Source: Alopecurus myosuroides (Eukaryota; Streptophyta; Magnoliopsida; Poales; Poaceae). From it: 64,000 bases of DNA. Numbering within the stretch: the first letter of the stretch is position 1; each line of letters opens with the position of its first letter. The DNA is taken from the NCBI GenBank assembly GCA_028641055.1, contig CM054063.1, positions 182,534,756 to 182,598,755 on the forward strand, given 5' to 3'. Shown here piece after piece: positions 34,301-46,313 of the stretch. The notes under the pieces are model-generated. The model was not told the origin of the DNA, did no database searches, and worked only from the letters and a program-made list of their open reading frames with translations. The translations under genes were made by a program, and so were the position numbers.

Positions 34301-34663
34301 TATAAGCGACTGATAACTTACCCCTTTACCCGGCTAATCCTTCCTTGCATCCATGCAGTCCTTCGTGACTCAATTTGAGGAGAAACTGACCAAGGCCGCC
34401 AAGCTCCTTGAAAAGGAGGTGGCTCTACGTGAGGCGGCCGAGGCTGAAGCCAGGAGGAGCAGGACGATAATGAAGAAGTATAGGAGGAGGGCTCACACAG
34501 CAGAAGATGATCTGACGAGTCTTTCTGTTCAAATTGCTGATACGTACCGTGCTTTACTTGGTACGCTTCTTCATCCGGGTTATTCTTTTGACAAACAGCC
34601 GGAATTTCCTGACTCATGTTTCCATTTATGCAGGTCCGGATGAAGTGATGCCGGACGAGGGTG
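31308..34663 (+). pseudogene. Antisense spliced gene of element A, 5' part (gypsy-type transposon domain)
   Basis: On the strand opposite to gag-pol: TATA box TATAAATA (31308-31315), a leader with an intron (donor CTGTAAGT near 31578, acceptor at 32099-32100), then ATG at 32110. Exon 2 codes 310 codons to 33039 (donor GCG|GTAAGA). It contains a helix-rich region with GEVICFVEHVTRGFRPPGHP and FRIQPNSIRTKLMCEYSG, matching the plant 'putative gypsy type transposon' (Transposase_28) domain. Further exons are 33122-33206 and 33291 to about 33397, then acidic and proline-rich exons to about 34215. A coiled-coil exon follows (about 34358-34560, FEEKLTKAAKLLEKEVALRE). The last exon before the break starts near 34634 and is cut at 34663 by element B. 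It resumes at 44644. Function is unknown; antisense ORFs in this position are known from Tat-group elements. Confidence 0.72.
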
Positions 34664-34668
34664 ACATT

Positions 34669-35149
34669 TGTCGTGGGATAATCACGGCAGATGTTACCGG
34701 GGGTAACTGATCTTGGGGCAAGACGACACGGGTGTTTGGGAGAGGGTTTAGCTCAGAGGAAAACATGGTGCAATTCGATCTGGTAGCCGGCAATCAAAGT
34801 CGCCGAGTCTCCGATCTTGATATAACAACTCAACTATGGGATTACACTGGATGCTCGATATCAAGCGATATTGCTAGGGTTCTTGGACCTCTGTCTAAAA
34901 CTAGACCTGGGGGTCGGTTTATAAAGCACCCGTACCCCCTGGCTTTTTCCCCAAGGCGCATCCTGGATCCTACCCGGACACGGCGCACAAACCCTAGCTT
35001 TCCTTTACAGTAACCCACAATCCGGATTGCTGGGCCTACAAACTTGGGCCTTCCACAAGCTTCCTTATCCTTAGCCGGATCCTGCGCACCGTCCTTTGGG
35101 CCGGGTTACTCCTTGGAGTTTGGCCTACCGGGTTATCATCCCCCCGTCA
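34669..35149 (-). repeat. 3' LTR of element B
   Basis: It runs from TGTCGTGGGATAATCACGG to CCCCCCGTCA in plus-strand reading. It differs from the 5' LTR at two positions by my reading (GGCGCAC versus GGCACAC, TTACTCC versus TTAATCC). Confidence 0.93.
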
Positions 35150-35515
35150 GTAGTCCCCAGAATAGCCTGGGCTTCATGGATCCTCCTTGAAGCGCTCGCT
35201 ATTCCCTGCAAAGATATCAAACATACAGGCATATAGAGGCCGGGTTAAGATGCTCTGATATTCAGCTAGGCCTTACTCCACGGCGGCCATGTAGTAACCC
35301 GGGTTTTTCCCCCAAACACCTTTAATTTTCCAGGTCTAAACCCTAATTCCATACTCGATAATCGATCCTGATATCACGGGATGGATCCCCTTCTCTCTTT
35401 TATCCAGATGCCTTGCTCAATATTTGGCGCATATCTCGCAGAAACTTAAATAAATAGCCGTTTACCTCCGCAACTCCCGGCCCCCACTCACCGAACCGGG
35501 CTTACCCGCTTACAC

Positions 35516-38500
35516 TATAAATAAGCTCCTTGGGGGTAACCCGAACCCTAACGGCTCATTTCCCCCATTCCACTTCCTTTCTCCTTCTAAGCTCACTCTC
35601 ACTGAGCACCACCACGGAAATCCCGCGCGCATCACCGGAGCCCATCGGCCGGAGGCTGCGCTCCGCCACGACTCGCCTCGCGCCGCCGCCAAGATCCGCC
35701 GGCGAATCCCCATCCGGCCGGTCAAGGACCGCGAAGGGACACCAGGCTTGCGCCATCTGCCTCCGCAAAGCCTCGCTCAGATCTCCTCCGGTAAGCCACT
35801 TGCGTCCATTAATTCGCCCTTGCACTTTTTGATTTCACCTTAGATTAGATCCAAATCGACCCGCCAACGATTCCTCGGCCATGCCGAATTAAGTTGCTAA
35901 CATTCTTTCCAGCTCGCATAATAGATAAGTTATGGATTCCAATCCATTCTCCTACTACCTGCAAGTACTAATTTCGCCACAAATCCGAAGATAAGATTCC
36001 CAATCTGGGCCCGATCCACTCAAAATTTCCGCCTTGGCCTCAATCACCCGGCCGGACTTCCCCTTTTCAGTTCCTTTTATTCGCGTTAAGTGCCTATGCG
36101 GCCATCCATCGTCCCCAAAGAACCCCTTCAACACTTAGATCTCCATAATTTTCGTCATAATACTTGATACCCGGACAATTTCGAACTTTACTCGGTGAGC
36201 TAACACCCGGGTTACACGCAATTTTTCATGTCTCAATATTACCCCACCGATACTCGGCCGGCTCACAACTTCCGGGTCTTAGTCCTCTTATCCTTTTACT
36301 TTGTATTTTGCAGGTCAACCACATGGCTCCCAAAAAGCAGGGGAAAACTCCAACCAAAGTTAAAGCCGCCAACTCCATATCCGCCAACTGGGCGCGGTCT
36401 ACAGTCACCAAATCCAAGTTGGAGGAGCTAGTGGAGCTGGGAGTCCTTCCTCCTCAAGAGGATATCCAATGGAGAGTGCCGGGTAAGGAGACCCGGCCCA
36501 CCCCGACAAAAGGCGAGGTAATTTGCTTTGTGGAACATGTGACTCGGGGCTTCCGCCCACCGGGTCACCCCTTTTTCCGTGATGTTTTGAATCATTACGG
36601 TCTTCGCGTCTTTGATATCGGGCCTAATTCTGTTCTCAACATCTCCCACTTCACAGTCCTTTCCGAATCATACTTGTGCATTTCGCCAAGTCTAGCTCTT
36701 TTCATCGAGCTTTTTCAATGCAAACCGTGCCGCGAGAGCGGTGACAGTGCGCTTCTCGCTTGCGGCGGGGTTTCCATCCAGCGCCGCAAGAATTCTCTGA
36801 TGCCACCCCTCACCCTTAATTCCCATGTCAAGCACTGGCAGCTCTCCTACTTCTACTGCCAAGACACCTCCCCACCCGGCCAAAGGAAGCTGCCGGGTTA
36901 CTCAGAGGGTCTTCTTGACATCTCTGATAAATTTAGTGCCTTTGCCCCTGACTCGGACAGGGAGGCAATTCAACCTCTTTTAGCCAAAATCACCACTCTC
37001 ACAGCCCAAGGCCTCATCGGGCTCAACCTGGTGAAGACTTGGGTAGACTTCCGGATTCAACCCAACTCCATCCGCACAAAGTTAATGTGCGAGTATTCAG
37101 GGCAATCTACAGACCCGCTTCGGTACTCCGACAACATCTTCGTAGCTGGCGATACTCATAAAACCATCAAGGGCTTTCTGACCGAAAAGCTCGAGGTAAT
37201 CCGGAACATATCCGGGTTAGAGCCCTTCACGCTTGAGAACCCAGCCCCCAAGGTGAAAACCCGACTTTGACGCCTTTACCTTTGCTCTTTCCACTCAATG
37301 CAGTTAATAACCCTTATGCTAACACTTTTCAGGCTGATGATGATTTTTGGAAAACCAATGCCTCCCCTAGCTCCGAAAGTCCAGAGGAGCAAGAAACTGT
37401 TAACTCGGACGAAGGTACTCTCCGGATTTTATTTGGTTCCCTTGAACTCACCATAACCCCTTCATTTCCAACCATAACTTTGATGATATCCAGAACAAGA
37501 AGATGACGAGGAAGAAAACTCCGATGGCAAAGTAGAATCCGCCAGCGACGAGGAAGAACCGGAGCCGACAGTCAAGGTCGGATCCAAAAGAAAGACTCAA
37601 GAGGCCACCTCCAAGGTTTCATATCTCCTCCTCGCATTCAACTCGCATTACTTTAATGATATACTTGAGCTACCTTGACGTTATCCCACTGGCCGTTCTT
37701 GAAGGAGTCGCCCGTAACCAAGCGTAGGTCAACTCGAAATCACCCGGGTGATGATGCCCTTAACCCGGGTATTTCATCGACCCCCCCGCGGCGGGCTGGT
37801 AATTACCCTATCTTTTCTGGGTCAAAACATCCTCTTTAAACCATTCCCATATGACATCTAACTTAATAATTTCCAGCTTCTCCCGAGTCCAGCGATGGAT
37901 TTCCTTGTGACTTTGCGGTGAATACCGGGTAAGATCCCCTTCCTGATGTTCCACCATATTTCATCACCCTTTCTTGACTGTGTTTTTAGCTGCTCACTGA
38001 CAACATTTTATAGGGCCACGGTCGTTGTCAGCGATCAAGAGGAAACGGGGACCGAGGGCCCGGGTAAGGGGAGCCCGGCTGATAAGACTACAGCCGCGTC
38101 GAGCGGTGAAAAACAAGCGTCGCCGCCAAACCCGGACACGCAAGGAGCCGAGTATCCAATTGCTTCCCATGCAAGCAAGAAGAACAAAACCACCATCTTG
38201 GGTGCATAAGAAGGAGCGTCGGATTCCGACACACAAATGACCCGGGTTCCGCCTCCTACTAAGAAGAAAGCTCCTTCCCGGAATTTCCAAGGCCCCGGGT
38301 CTTCTGATACGAGTAAAGACACTTTCGATCAGTTGATGAACACCCTCCTCACTATGAAGACTTCGGAGAGCCAGATCTTGGAGCGCATGGCTGCAGAGCA
38401 CCAGGTAAGGACACTTTGTATCTCATATTGCATACCTAGTCCCCAAGTTCCAAGTATGACTTGCAAAAGTGATGCTTGGTACTTTACGCCACATTCAGCT

Positions 38501-39495
38501 TTCCATACAATCCAACTAATACTTGCATTCCTTGCTACTTACAGGCACAGATAACCCGGTCTAATGAAACTTTACTGAAGGCCGAACAACTTCTTCTTGC
38601 CGAGATGAAACGAAGGGAAATCCTTGAGGATGATATGAAAACCTTGAAGAAAGATGTTTCCAAATACAAGAAGAAGTGCAATGCCGCTCAGACCGAACTG
38701 AAGAAACTATCGGACCAGGTCTCCGATACTTATCAGATCTTGCTCAGTAAGTTTTCTGCTGTCGATTGGCTTCATGTCTTTGCTTTATTATAACAGACTC
38801 GGGATTACTGATATGCTTTTTCTTTTGTTACGACTGCAGGTGCCAACCTTGCGGCCCCAAGGGAAAATGCCATTGTCAAGGCTAGAACCCTCAAGACTGT
38901 GCTCCGGACTTTCTTTGCCGGAACAAAATTTATATTGGATGCTGTGAAGTGGCCTACGGAAGTATATCCGGGTGAAGAGAATCTCGTTCAAGCCTGCTCC
39001 ACTGTGCCTGGCTGGATTGAAATCTGGAAACGCTCATCATGCCGGATTGGAATGACCCGGGCTTTTACTCTGGCCAAGGCTTTCTTTCCAAAGCTTGACC
39101 CGGCAAAGGTAACATCCGGGTTTCCCGAATTCAAGGCTGACGGTTCCAAATTTACACCCAAGGATTTCAAAGCCATACAAGCCGCAGTGCGCCCCTCAGC
39201 TACCACTTTGGCCGATAGCTTGGATCTAAATACGATTATGAGTGCATACGACGCTGATGGCAAAGTTATTACGGAGGAAGCGCCCCCGCCTTTTGATATC
39301 TTGGAGAAGTGGGTTTCTAGCTCGGCCAGGAAGAGGGAGGCGACTGCGAAGAGAGAGGCTGAGTTAGGATCGGGCCCGTCTGCCTCTACACCAGCCGTCC
39401 CTCCACCAGTCCGCCCTGATGCAATGAGTCCGGGTAAGGGTGCCGGGAAGGCTAAGCAGCAAACCCAGGACTCAGACCCGGAAGGCCGTACTTAG
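35516..39495 (+). CDS. Antisense spliced gene of element B (gypsy-type transposon domain), apparently complete
   Basis: TATA box TATAAATA lies at 35516-35523, leader intron donor near 35790 (CCG|GTAAGC) and acceptor at 36312-36313. ATG is at 36323. Exon 2 codes exactly 310 codons to 37252 (donor AAG|GTGAAA), the same length as in element A. Exon 3 is 37333-37414 and exon 4 starts at 37494, with phases as in A. Later acidic exons, a coiled-coil exon (about 38545-38740, MKRREILEDDMKTLKKDVSK) and a last exon (about 38840-39495) follow. The last exon ends with a K/P-rich tail and a stop at 39493-39495. Exon 2 carries the plant 'putative gypsy type transposon' (Transposase_28) domain with FVEHVTRGFRPPGHP and KTWVDFRIQPNSIRT. 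It lies opposite in strand to gag-pol, between pol and the 3' LTR. Function is unknown; the coiled coil suggests oligomerisation (inference). Exon borders in the middle part are approximate. Confidence 0.72.
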
Positions 39496-40556
39496 GAGGC
39501 CGAATAGGGCCGTACTATCATAATACCTTGTAATGCTTTGTATTCACACTGTTATGCTTTTGATGGTGCGCCTGTGCACCCCTGATACTGACGCTGTACC
39601 TTGTAACGTACTTTTAGTCCGTGATATGCTTTGCGGCTTTCCTGGCCTTTTGATAACCGTATTGCTTGCCTATTCTTTGAACTTTTTCTCGATACCCGAT
39701 TCTCTATTTTGGCTCCCTTCGTAAGACTCGGTTTTCCGAGTACCAGGGGCTTTGATACGTGGACTTTTTCTTTAAGTCCCCAAGACTCGGATGGTGAGGT
39801 TTTTCGAACTGCGATAGCCAAGTAGTTTGTTTCTGTTTCGAAGTCCCCAGTCCCCAGGACCCAAAGTCCGAGTCATGGGGGTGCGGCCTTTCTCAGAGAA
39901 CAAATTATTTTCTACCGAGTCGCAAGCCTAAAGCCATTCCGTGTGACTACTGAAGTTATGCTTGATAGTTGTTGAGTTTCCGGCTTTTAGCCTTGTACTC
40001 TGCATAAACTTGTGGTTTAGATGACCCTTTTGACTATCTTGTACTGTAAGCCGGCTTTCGCGTGGATACCATGTTGTTACATCCATACGAGAACAGTGTC
40101 AGGCGAGTCCCATTGGGCTTCATGGCTGATTGTAATCGTAAGCGAACGAATCATGCCACTTTAGTGCGAGTCACATCGAGCTTAAGTAAGAAAAGTCAAG
40201 AAAATTTGGCTCCTTTGTCCAGTTATAAGATTGCAGCCGTACTCGTTTGCGAATAATCGGCCCTTATAACTTATAGGCATCAAGGCCGGGTCTTTTGGGT
40301 TGCTAGCTGGGCTACTTGAGCCGCCAGCCCCCGAGACCTGTATATACTCAACATTCTTAATGATACGGAAATACTGATGCCACGTGGATACTACTTACTT
40401 GTAATCAGGCTGTAACGAAATAGGACTTGATAACCATCTCTTTATTGCTGCGAGAAAGTTTGGATCAGCAGGCCGCCTCATTAAAAACCTTCCAGTCCCC
40501 TTAGGTACCCTGGGTAGGAAAAGAGCGCGTCTGAAACCTGCTGCCCGTTACATTGT
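39496..40556. other. Internal non-coding spacer of element B
   Basis: This is the stretch between the antisense gene's stop and the end of the truncated pol frame. It is homologous to 45262-46313 of element A, for example the block around TTGGGCTTCATGGCTGATTG. Blocks such as GTCCCCAAGACTCGGA and GTCCCCAGTCCCCAGGAC recur. It is probably the 3' untranslated region shared by the two convergent transcripts. Confidence 0.6.
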
Positions 40557-43500
40557 TTAGTTCTTCGTGGACACCGGTCCCGAACTGGCGTGACCGGTGC
40601 ACATTCTCCACACGTTGGACTTTTTCATGACGAGTACCGGGTTTGCTAGCCAACCCGGGTAAGGTGTTTCCATGACATGGCCGGTTGTGAGTGATCGTGC
40701 AGCTTCTTCTTCTGTGGCGGATTGCTTGGAGGGGTCATCCTTGACAAAAGCCACCATTTTAGCATCTTGTGTTACCATGGATTTTGCTCGTTCGCCTTCA
40801 GTACTCGGCCTTTTTGATGTGGCTCTACCCTCCGGGTCTGCTTGAGACCGGTACTGCTTGAGTTCTTCTTTTCTACAGGCCTGCTCGGCCATTGCTGCAT
40901 CTCCTTCGTCGCATTCAGCTGCTATGTCTCGATTTCCATGTATGGTAATGGTCTTCTTGGGACCCGGGATTTTTAGCTGTAGATATACGTAACACGGCCT
41001 AGCCATGAATTTGGCGTAAACCGGCCTTCCAAATAACGCGTGATAAGGGCTGCGCAATTTGACTACCTCAAAGGTAAGCCACTCAATTCGATAGTTATCC
41101 TTTGACTCTCCAAAGGCTACCTCCAATGCGATTTTTCCCTCGGGGCATGCTGAATGACCCGGCACTATCCCACGAAAAACTGTTGAGCTTTTTTGCAGCT
41201 GAGATTCCTTGAGACCCATGCGTAGGAAGGTTTCCCAATACAGTATATTGATGCTGCTTCCACCATCCATTAAAACCTTTTTCAGTCCGTACCCATTGAC
41301 TTGCGGTGCGACTACTAGTGCCAAGACTCCTGGGTGCTCCACTCTTTCTGGGTGATCCCTTCTGCTCCATGTTACCTCCTGTTCTAACCATCTCAAGTAC
41401 CTCGGGACAGCTAACGAAACTGAGTTGACCGCTTGCTTTAGTATCTTTTTGTCCTTGTTAGAGCCTCCTGTGGTATGCACATGATACTGACCCAATTGTT
41501 TGGGGTTAGCCTGGAAACCTCCTGCCCCCCCTTGGTTATTACCGTGATTTCCAGCCGCCGGATTACCGGCTGGGGGTGGGCCGTTGCCCGGGTTCGCCCC
41601 TGGACCTGGTCCTCCTCCCCGTCCTGCACCTCGCATAGCTCTGTGCACTTCCTCATTCTTCCATCTTTGTAAATCGGCGCACTGTTCTAGGGAGTGGTTA
41701 GCTGGCCTGCCATTCCTGCTGTGCTTCGGGCATGCCATCCTGAATATGTCCCAATTGTTACCCGGCCTTGGCGGACCTTGATAGTTTCCTCCATTGTGGT
41801 TACCTCCGTTGAAATTTCCTTCTGCTCTGGGCCTCGAAGACCCGGCTTCTGTGTTGGCGACAAACTCGGAGCCTCCTTCGAACGGGCGCTTGTTCTGGCT
41901 ATTTCCGTTATTACCTGATGCTGATCCATTGCCGGTTCTCCCGTTATTGCTTGTGTTTGCTTTTACCTTCTTGTCATCAGCTTCCTCTTCTGTAGTATCT
42001 GTCGCAGCGTGTTTGTTGCACGCATCCATCAATTCTCCCATTGTAACTTCCGACGCATTTCGACTAGACTTCATGCGAGTTAACTTATGCACTAAAGGTA
42101 TATACTTGCATGTTTTTGCCATGGCCTGTAGTGCATCCTTGGGCTGGATATCCGTGGATGAGTGAAGTATCTCCATAACCCGGCGCACCCAACTACGCGC
42201 CGATTCTCCCTTCTTCTGGACGCATCGCTCTAGATCATCAATAGTGAATAATTTCCTGCAGGTCCCATGAAAGTGCTTGACAAACGCGGTCTTCAATTCC
42301 TCCCAGGACTTGATCGATCCTTCCGGCAAATTGGTGAACCACAACTTTGCTGCTCCTTCCGACATCATCAGGTACATGAACTTGGCTTGGATGTTCTCGG
42401 ACGCGTTGCGAATTGACATTGCCATCTCGTAACTGCTTAGCCATGTTTCGGGATCCATAGTTGGCTCATAATTCACTACTTTCCCTGGCTCTTTGAACTT
42501 TTCCGGGTAAGGTTCAGCTCTGATACTGTCCGAGAGACACTTAGGCCCCGCAAGAACGGTTGAGGCCGGCCTCGCTCTAGAAACGTGTGATACCGCGGGG
42601 GGCGCGGCTGGGCGCGATGCTGCGGGAAGTCCATGCGCTGCAGACCCGGCCGCGGCCCTCCGAGCCCTAGAACTGTCCACGACGGCCTGTGCTGCTGATG
42701 CTGCCTGAGCGCGGGGAGGAGGCGGCATTTGCTGCTGCTCTTCCCTCCGTCGCGCTGAACTTGTTTGGATATTCCCTTGCTGTTGACTGACGTATGGCGT
42801 CCCGTGCATACCACTTCTGTGATCCGGATAATTGGCTTGCTGTGCCACCGCAGTGTGCAACAGATCGATGGCTTGCCGAGTCTTCTCTGCATGGGGTGAC
42901 TCTCCCACAGGGATTTGATTCAACGCGAGTTTCGCTGCATATACATTGTCCATGGGGTTATTGTAGTGGCCGGCTGGTGTGCGGAATCGTGATGGTGGCG
43001 GTGGTGGTAGATCGTTGCCGGTTGTGACTCTAGTTTGTGGTGGGGGTAACCCGGTCCGCTCATTCGCCGGATGTGTCGCTGCTGTCACCTGCTGGGGTGC
43101 GGTTCCCTGGTTCGCCACTGGTATCGGCTGGTCCTGAGGTGTAACAAATAAATTAGCCGGATTAATAACCCCGCCCATGGCTGGTAACCTGGTGTGGTGC
43201 CTTTGATGTATTCTAGACGTTTCCTCTCCGAGCCGGGTTTCCAACGCATCTAGCTCACGCTGCCGCGTGGCCATCCCTTGCTTTTCTGCCTCTACCTGCC
43301 TTCTTTGCTGTTCCAGCGCACGACGAGCCACATCCAGATCCCTGACGCGTTCCGCTGCGTTTTCCGGAGTGATAACCGTTGCGAGAACCGTGGGGTCTAG
43401 AATCAGATTATTATCGAATAAGGCCGGGTGGCGCGGGTTCGAAGGACCCGCGCCTGGTGTCCGGTTTTCTAAGAATCCGAACGTATTTGCATGCAACTCT

Positions 43501-44282
43501 TCATCCGCTGCTCTGCTGGTTACTGATGCCGACTCTCCATCAACCCGGGCCAAGACCGGGTCTCCGTTAGCCGCGCCCTGTCGCTGGGCCACTGCCTGAG
43601 CCGCCCCGACTGATGCCGCGGTTGCGTTTCCTTGGTTGAGATTGGCCGCGGGGGCCGCATAGACTGCAACTCGGCGTACGATATCCGGTGTAAATTCATG
43701 CTGTTCTTCCTCATCGTTCTCCTCATACCGGTTTTCCAGTAGATCCAGGATAGACCCGGTATCATCTTCTCTTTCGGCCCGGTCGCGTGGTGTCCATGCC
43801 GGCTCCTCCGGCTGTTCCCACTCCGCGATGGGTTCTTCTGCCGGATGTGTCGTTCCAATCGATTCTTCATCATCTGATCGGATAGACGTGGCTTTTCCTG
43901 GCATAGAATCAGATCCAACGTTGTCAGGGATCGAATTGGAAGCACATACCATACCAATGAAGACGCTGATCCGGCCGATTGTCACGACGGATCCGGATTC
44001 GAGGTGATCCGACTCCGGCCCCCAGCCGGAATCGTCCACCATCTTTCCTCCTTCGTGGTCGATGTAGATTTCGCCGATGACAAGATTCTCCATGCCCTTC
44101 CGAGCTTCTCCCGTGATGTAAACACCTTTGGACGCAGGCCCCACGGTGGGCGCCAACTGTCGTGGGATAATCACGGCAGATGTTACCGGGGGTAACTGAT
44201 CTTGGGGCAAGACGACACGGGTGTTTGGGAGAGGGTTTAGCTCAGAGGAAAACATGGTGCAATTCGATCTGGTAGCCGGCAA
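40557..44282 (-). pseudogene. gag-protease with truncated RT, element B
   Basis: A single open frame of 1241 codons. The ATG at 44282 lies inside the 5' LTR, about 100 bases after the likely TSS set by the TATA at 44412-44407. The frame then crosses the primer site (residues RQLAPTVG) into gag. The first ATG after the LTR is at 44093. A retrotransposon gag domain lies around residues 600-720 (ETWLSSYEMAMSIRNA ... ELKTAFVKHFHGTCRK). A zinc-knuckle-like CPKHSRNG...NHSLEQC lies at about 855-875. Protease has the motif LMDGGSSINILYWE (about 1005). RT breaks off after NPVLVMKKSNVWRMC and ends in unrelated residues at 40557. About 65 residues before the RT start are also missing relative to element A. 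Gag and protease look intact; polymerase and integrase are absent, so any mobility would need help from another element. Confidence 0.82.
44139..44157 (-). other. Primer-binding site of element B
   Basis: On the minus strand, GTTGGCGCCCACCGTGGGG follows the LTR end directly. The same site is found in elements A and C. Confidence 0.85.
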
Positions 44283-44638
44283 TCAAAGTCGCCGAGTCTC
44301 CGATCTTGATATAACAACTCAACTATGGGATTACACTGGATGCTCGATATCAAGCGATATTGCTAGGGTTCTTGGACCTCTGTCTAAAACTAGACCTGGG
44401 GGTCGGTTTATAAAGCACCCGTACCCCCTGGCTTTTTCCCCAAGGCGCATCCTGGATCCTACCCGGACACGGCACACAAACCCTAGCTTTCCTTTACAGT
44501 AACCCACAATCCGGATTGCTGGGCCTACAAACTTGGGCCTTCCACAAGCTTCCTTATCCTTAGCCGGATCCTGCGCACCGTCCTTTGGGCCGGGTTAATC
44601 CTTGGAGTTTGGCCTACCGGGTTATCATCCCCCCGTCA
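44158..44638 (-). repeat. 5' LTR of element B
   Basis: It is 481 bases long and nearly identical to the 3' LTR. TTTATAAA at 44407-44414 is the likely TATA; being palindromic it reads the same on both strands. Confidence 0.93.
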
Positions 44639-44643
44639 ACATT

Positions 44644-45261
44644 GCCAGGCTGAAAACTATCAAGAGCGTAATCCGGCAGCTATGCGCCGGAACCAAATGG
44701 ATCCTTCAAGAAATACGGTGGCCGGGTAAAGGGCATGGCGACCTGAAGAGAATGCTAGACGCTTGCTCCACTATCCCCGAGTGGATTTGGCACTGGAAAC
44801 GCTCGTCCTGCCGGGTTGGAGTAACCCGGGGTCTTACGCTTGCCAAGGCTTACTTCCCTAAGTTCGAGCTAGCCAAGCTTATGGGCGGTTTCCCGGAATA
44901 CAAGCTTGATGGGTCCAAGTTCTCCGTGAAGGATTTCCTGGCCGTCCAGAAGGAGGTCCATTACCCGGCCAGCGTGATTGCTGACGGCTTAGATGTCGAT
45001 TCCCTCGTTCCTGCATATGATGCTGCTGGTGAAGCTATTAAGTCGTATCTTCCCGAGCCGTATGACATGCTTGCCCGATGGAAGGAGGAAGCTGCTAAGT
45101 TGAGGGAGGAGGCTGCCAAAAAGAAGGCTGAAGCCGACTCTGCGCCCGCTACCTCCACACCAGTTGTTCCTCCTCCTGCGCGAGCCGGCACTGCTGATCC
45201 GGGTGCTGCTGCTACCCCAAGTGACGGCAAGGGTAAGGCGAAGATGGATGCCGGGGCTTAG
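44644..45261 (+). pseudogene. Antisense gene of element A, last exon (continues from 34663)
   Basis: The frame resumes right after the ACATT duplication with NIARLKTIKSVIRQLC and runs to a stop at 45259-45261. It matches the last exon of the element B gene (KRSSCRVGVTRGLTLAKAYF versus KRSSCRIGMTRAFTLAKAFF). It ends in a coiled, Lys/Glu-rich stretch (WKEEAAKLREEAAKKKAEA) and a P/A/K-rich tail. The reading frame on either side of element B is consistent, so the gene was uninterrupted before B arrived. Confidence 0.8.
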
Positions 45262-46313
45262 GATGCCGAGTGATACCTGTTCCTTCGTGCCACTTCTCAT
45301 GCGTCAGTCGGCCGATGTGCCGTTTAAACAATTATTTTTTGGATGGTGCGCCTGTGCACCTTTGATATCATTTACCGGGATTTTGTAATGCTCGCTAAAG
45401 TCTTGATACACTCTATTCTTCTTCGGAGCTTTTAAATTTATTCACTTTTGAACTCATTTGCACTAGATATCCGACTTTCTTTATTGTTCGTTTTGTGAGA
45501 CTCGGTTTCCGGGTTTCGTGGGTGTTGACAAGCGGACTTGCTTCGAAGTCCCCAAGCCCCCAAGAATCGGATGTTTGGACTTTTTGAGCTTTAACAACTA
45601 AGCAATTTTTCTCTTTCTCAAAATCCCGAGTCCCCAAGGCCCGGATTTCTGAGTTGGGGATACGTGATTTTTTAAGGAAAACACATTGTTTGCTGCTAAA
45701 TCCAAAAAGCCCAGAGCCGTTTCACATAGGTTCTGAAGTTATGCTTAATAATCGTTGAATTTCCGGCTATTAGCCCTGTACTCTGCATAACTTGTGGTTT
45801 AGATGACCCTTTTGACTATCTTGTACTATAAGCCGGCTTTCGCATGGATATCATGTTGTTACATCTGTACGAAGACAGGGTCAACCAAGTCCCATTGGGC
45901 TTCATGGCTGATTGTAATCGTAAGCGAGCAAATCATGCCATTTTAGTGCGAGTCACATCGAGTTTAAGTAAGAAAAGTCAAGAAAATTTGGCTCCTTTGT
46001 CCGGTTATAAGATTGCAGCCGTACTCGTTTGCGAGTAATCGGCCCTCATAACTCATAGGCATCAAGGCCGGGTCTTTGAGTTTGCAACTGTGCTATTCAA
46101 GCAATCAGCCCCCAAGACCTGAATATATGCAACATACTGAGACTGAAGAACATAAGAATAACCATCTCCTTACTTGATATGAAAAAGTTAGGTCAGCAAG
46201 CCGCCTCATTAAAAACCCATGCAGTCCCCAAGGGTACCCTGGATAGGAAAAGAGTACGTCTTAAACCTGCTGCATGTTACATCGTGCAATTCCTCTTGCC
46301 AATATAGTCTTTA
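45262..46313. other. Internal non-coding spacer of element A
   Basis: It lies between the stops of two convergent genes (antisense gene ending 45261, integrase ending 46314). It is homologous to 39496-40556 of element B. No further ORF is supported. Confidence 0.6.

Larger units (their letters stand above)
34669..44638 (-). mobile_element. Tat-like Ty3/gypsy element B: gag-protease present, pol deleted
   Basis: The element is 9970 bases with LTRs 34669-35149 and 44158-44638 (481 bases each, two differences). A perfect ACATT duplication lies at 34664-34668 and 44639-44643. It is inserted into an exon of the antisense gene of element A. On the minus strand it holds a primer site, a long gag-protease frame and only the first few dozen residues of RT. 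RNase H and integrase are missing. On the plus strand it holds a complete antisense gene. LTRs are related to those of element A but clearly a different subfamily. Confidence 0.92.

Noticed and set aside
34732..35013. A 93-codon frame repeated at 44221-44502
   Set aside because: It is the two LTRs of element B read on the strand opposite to gag; the single residue difference only mirrors one LTR mismatch.
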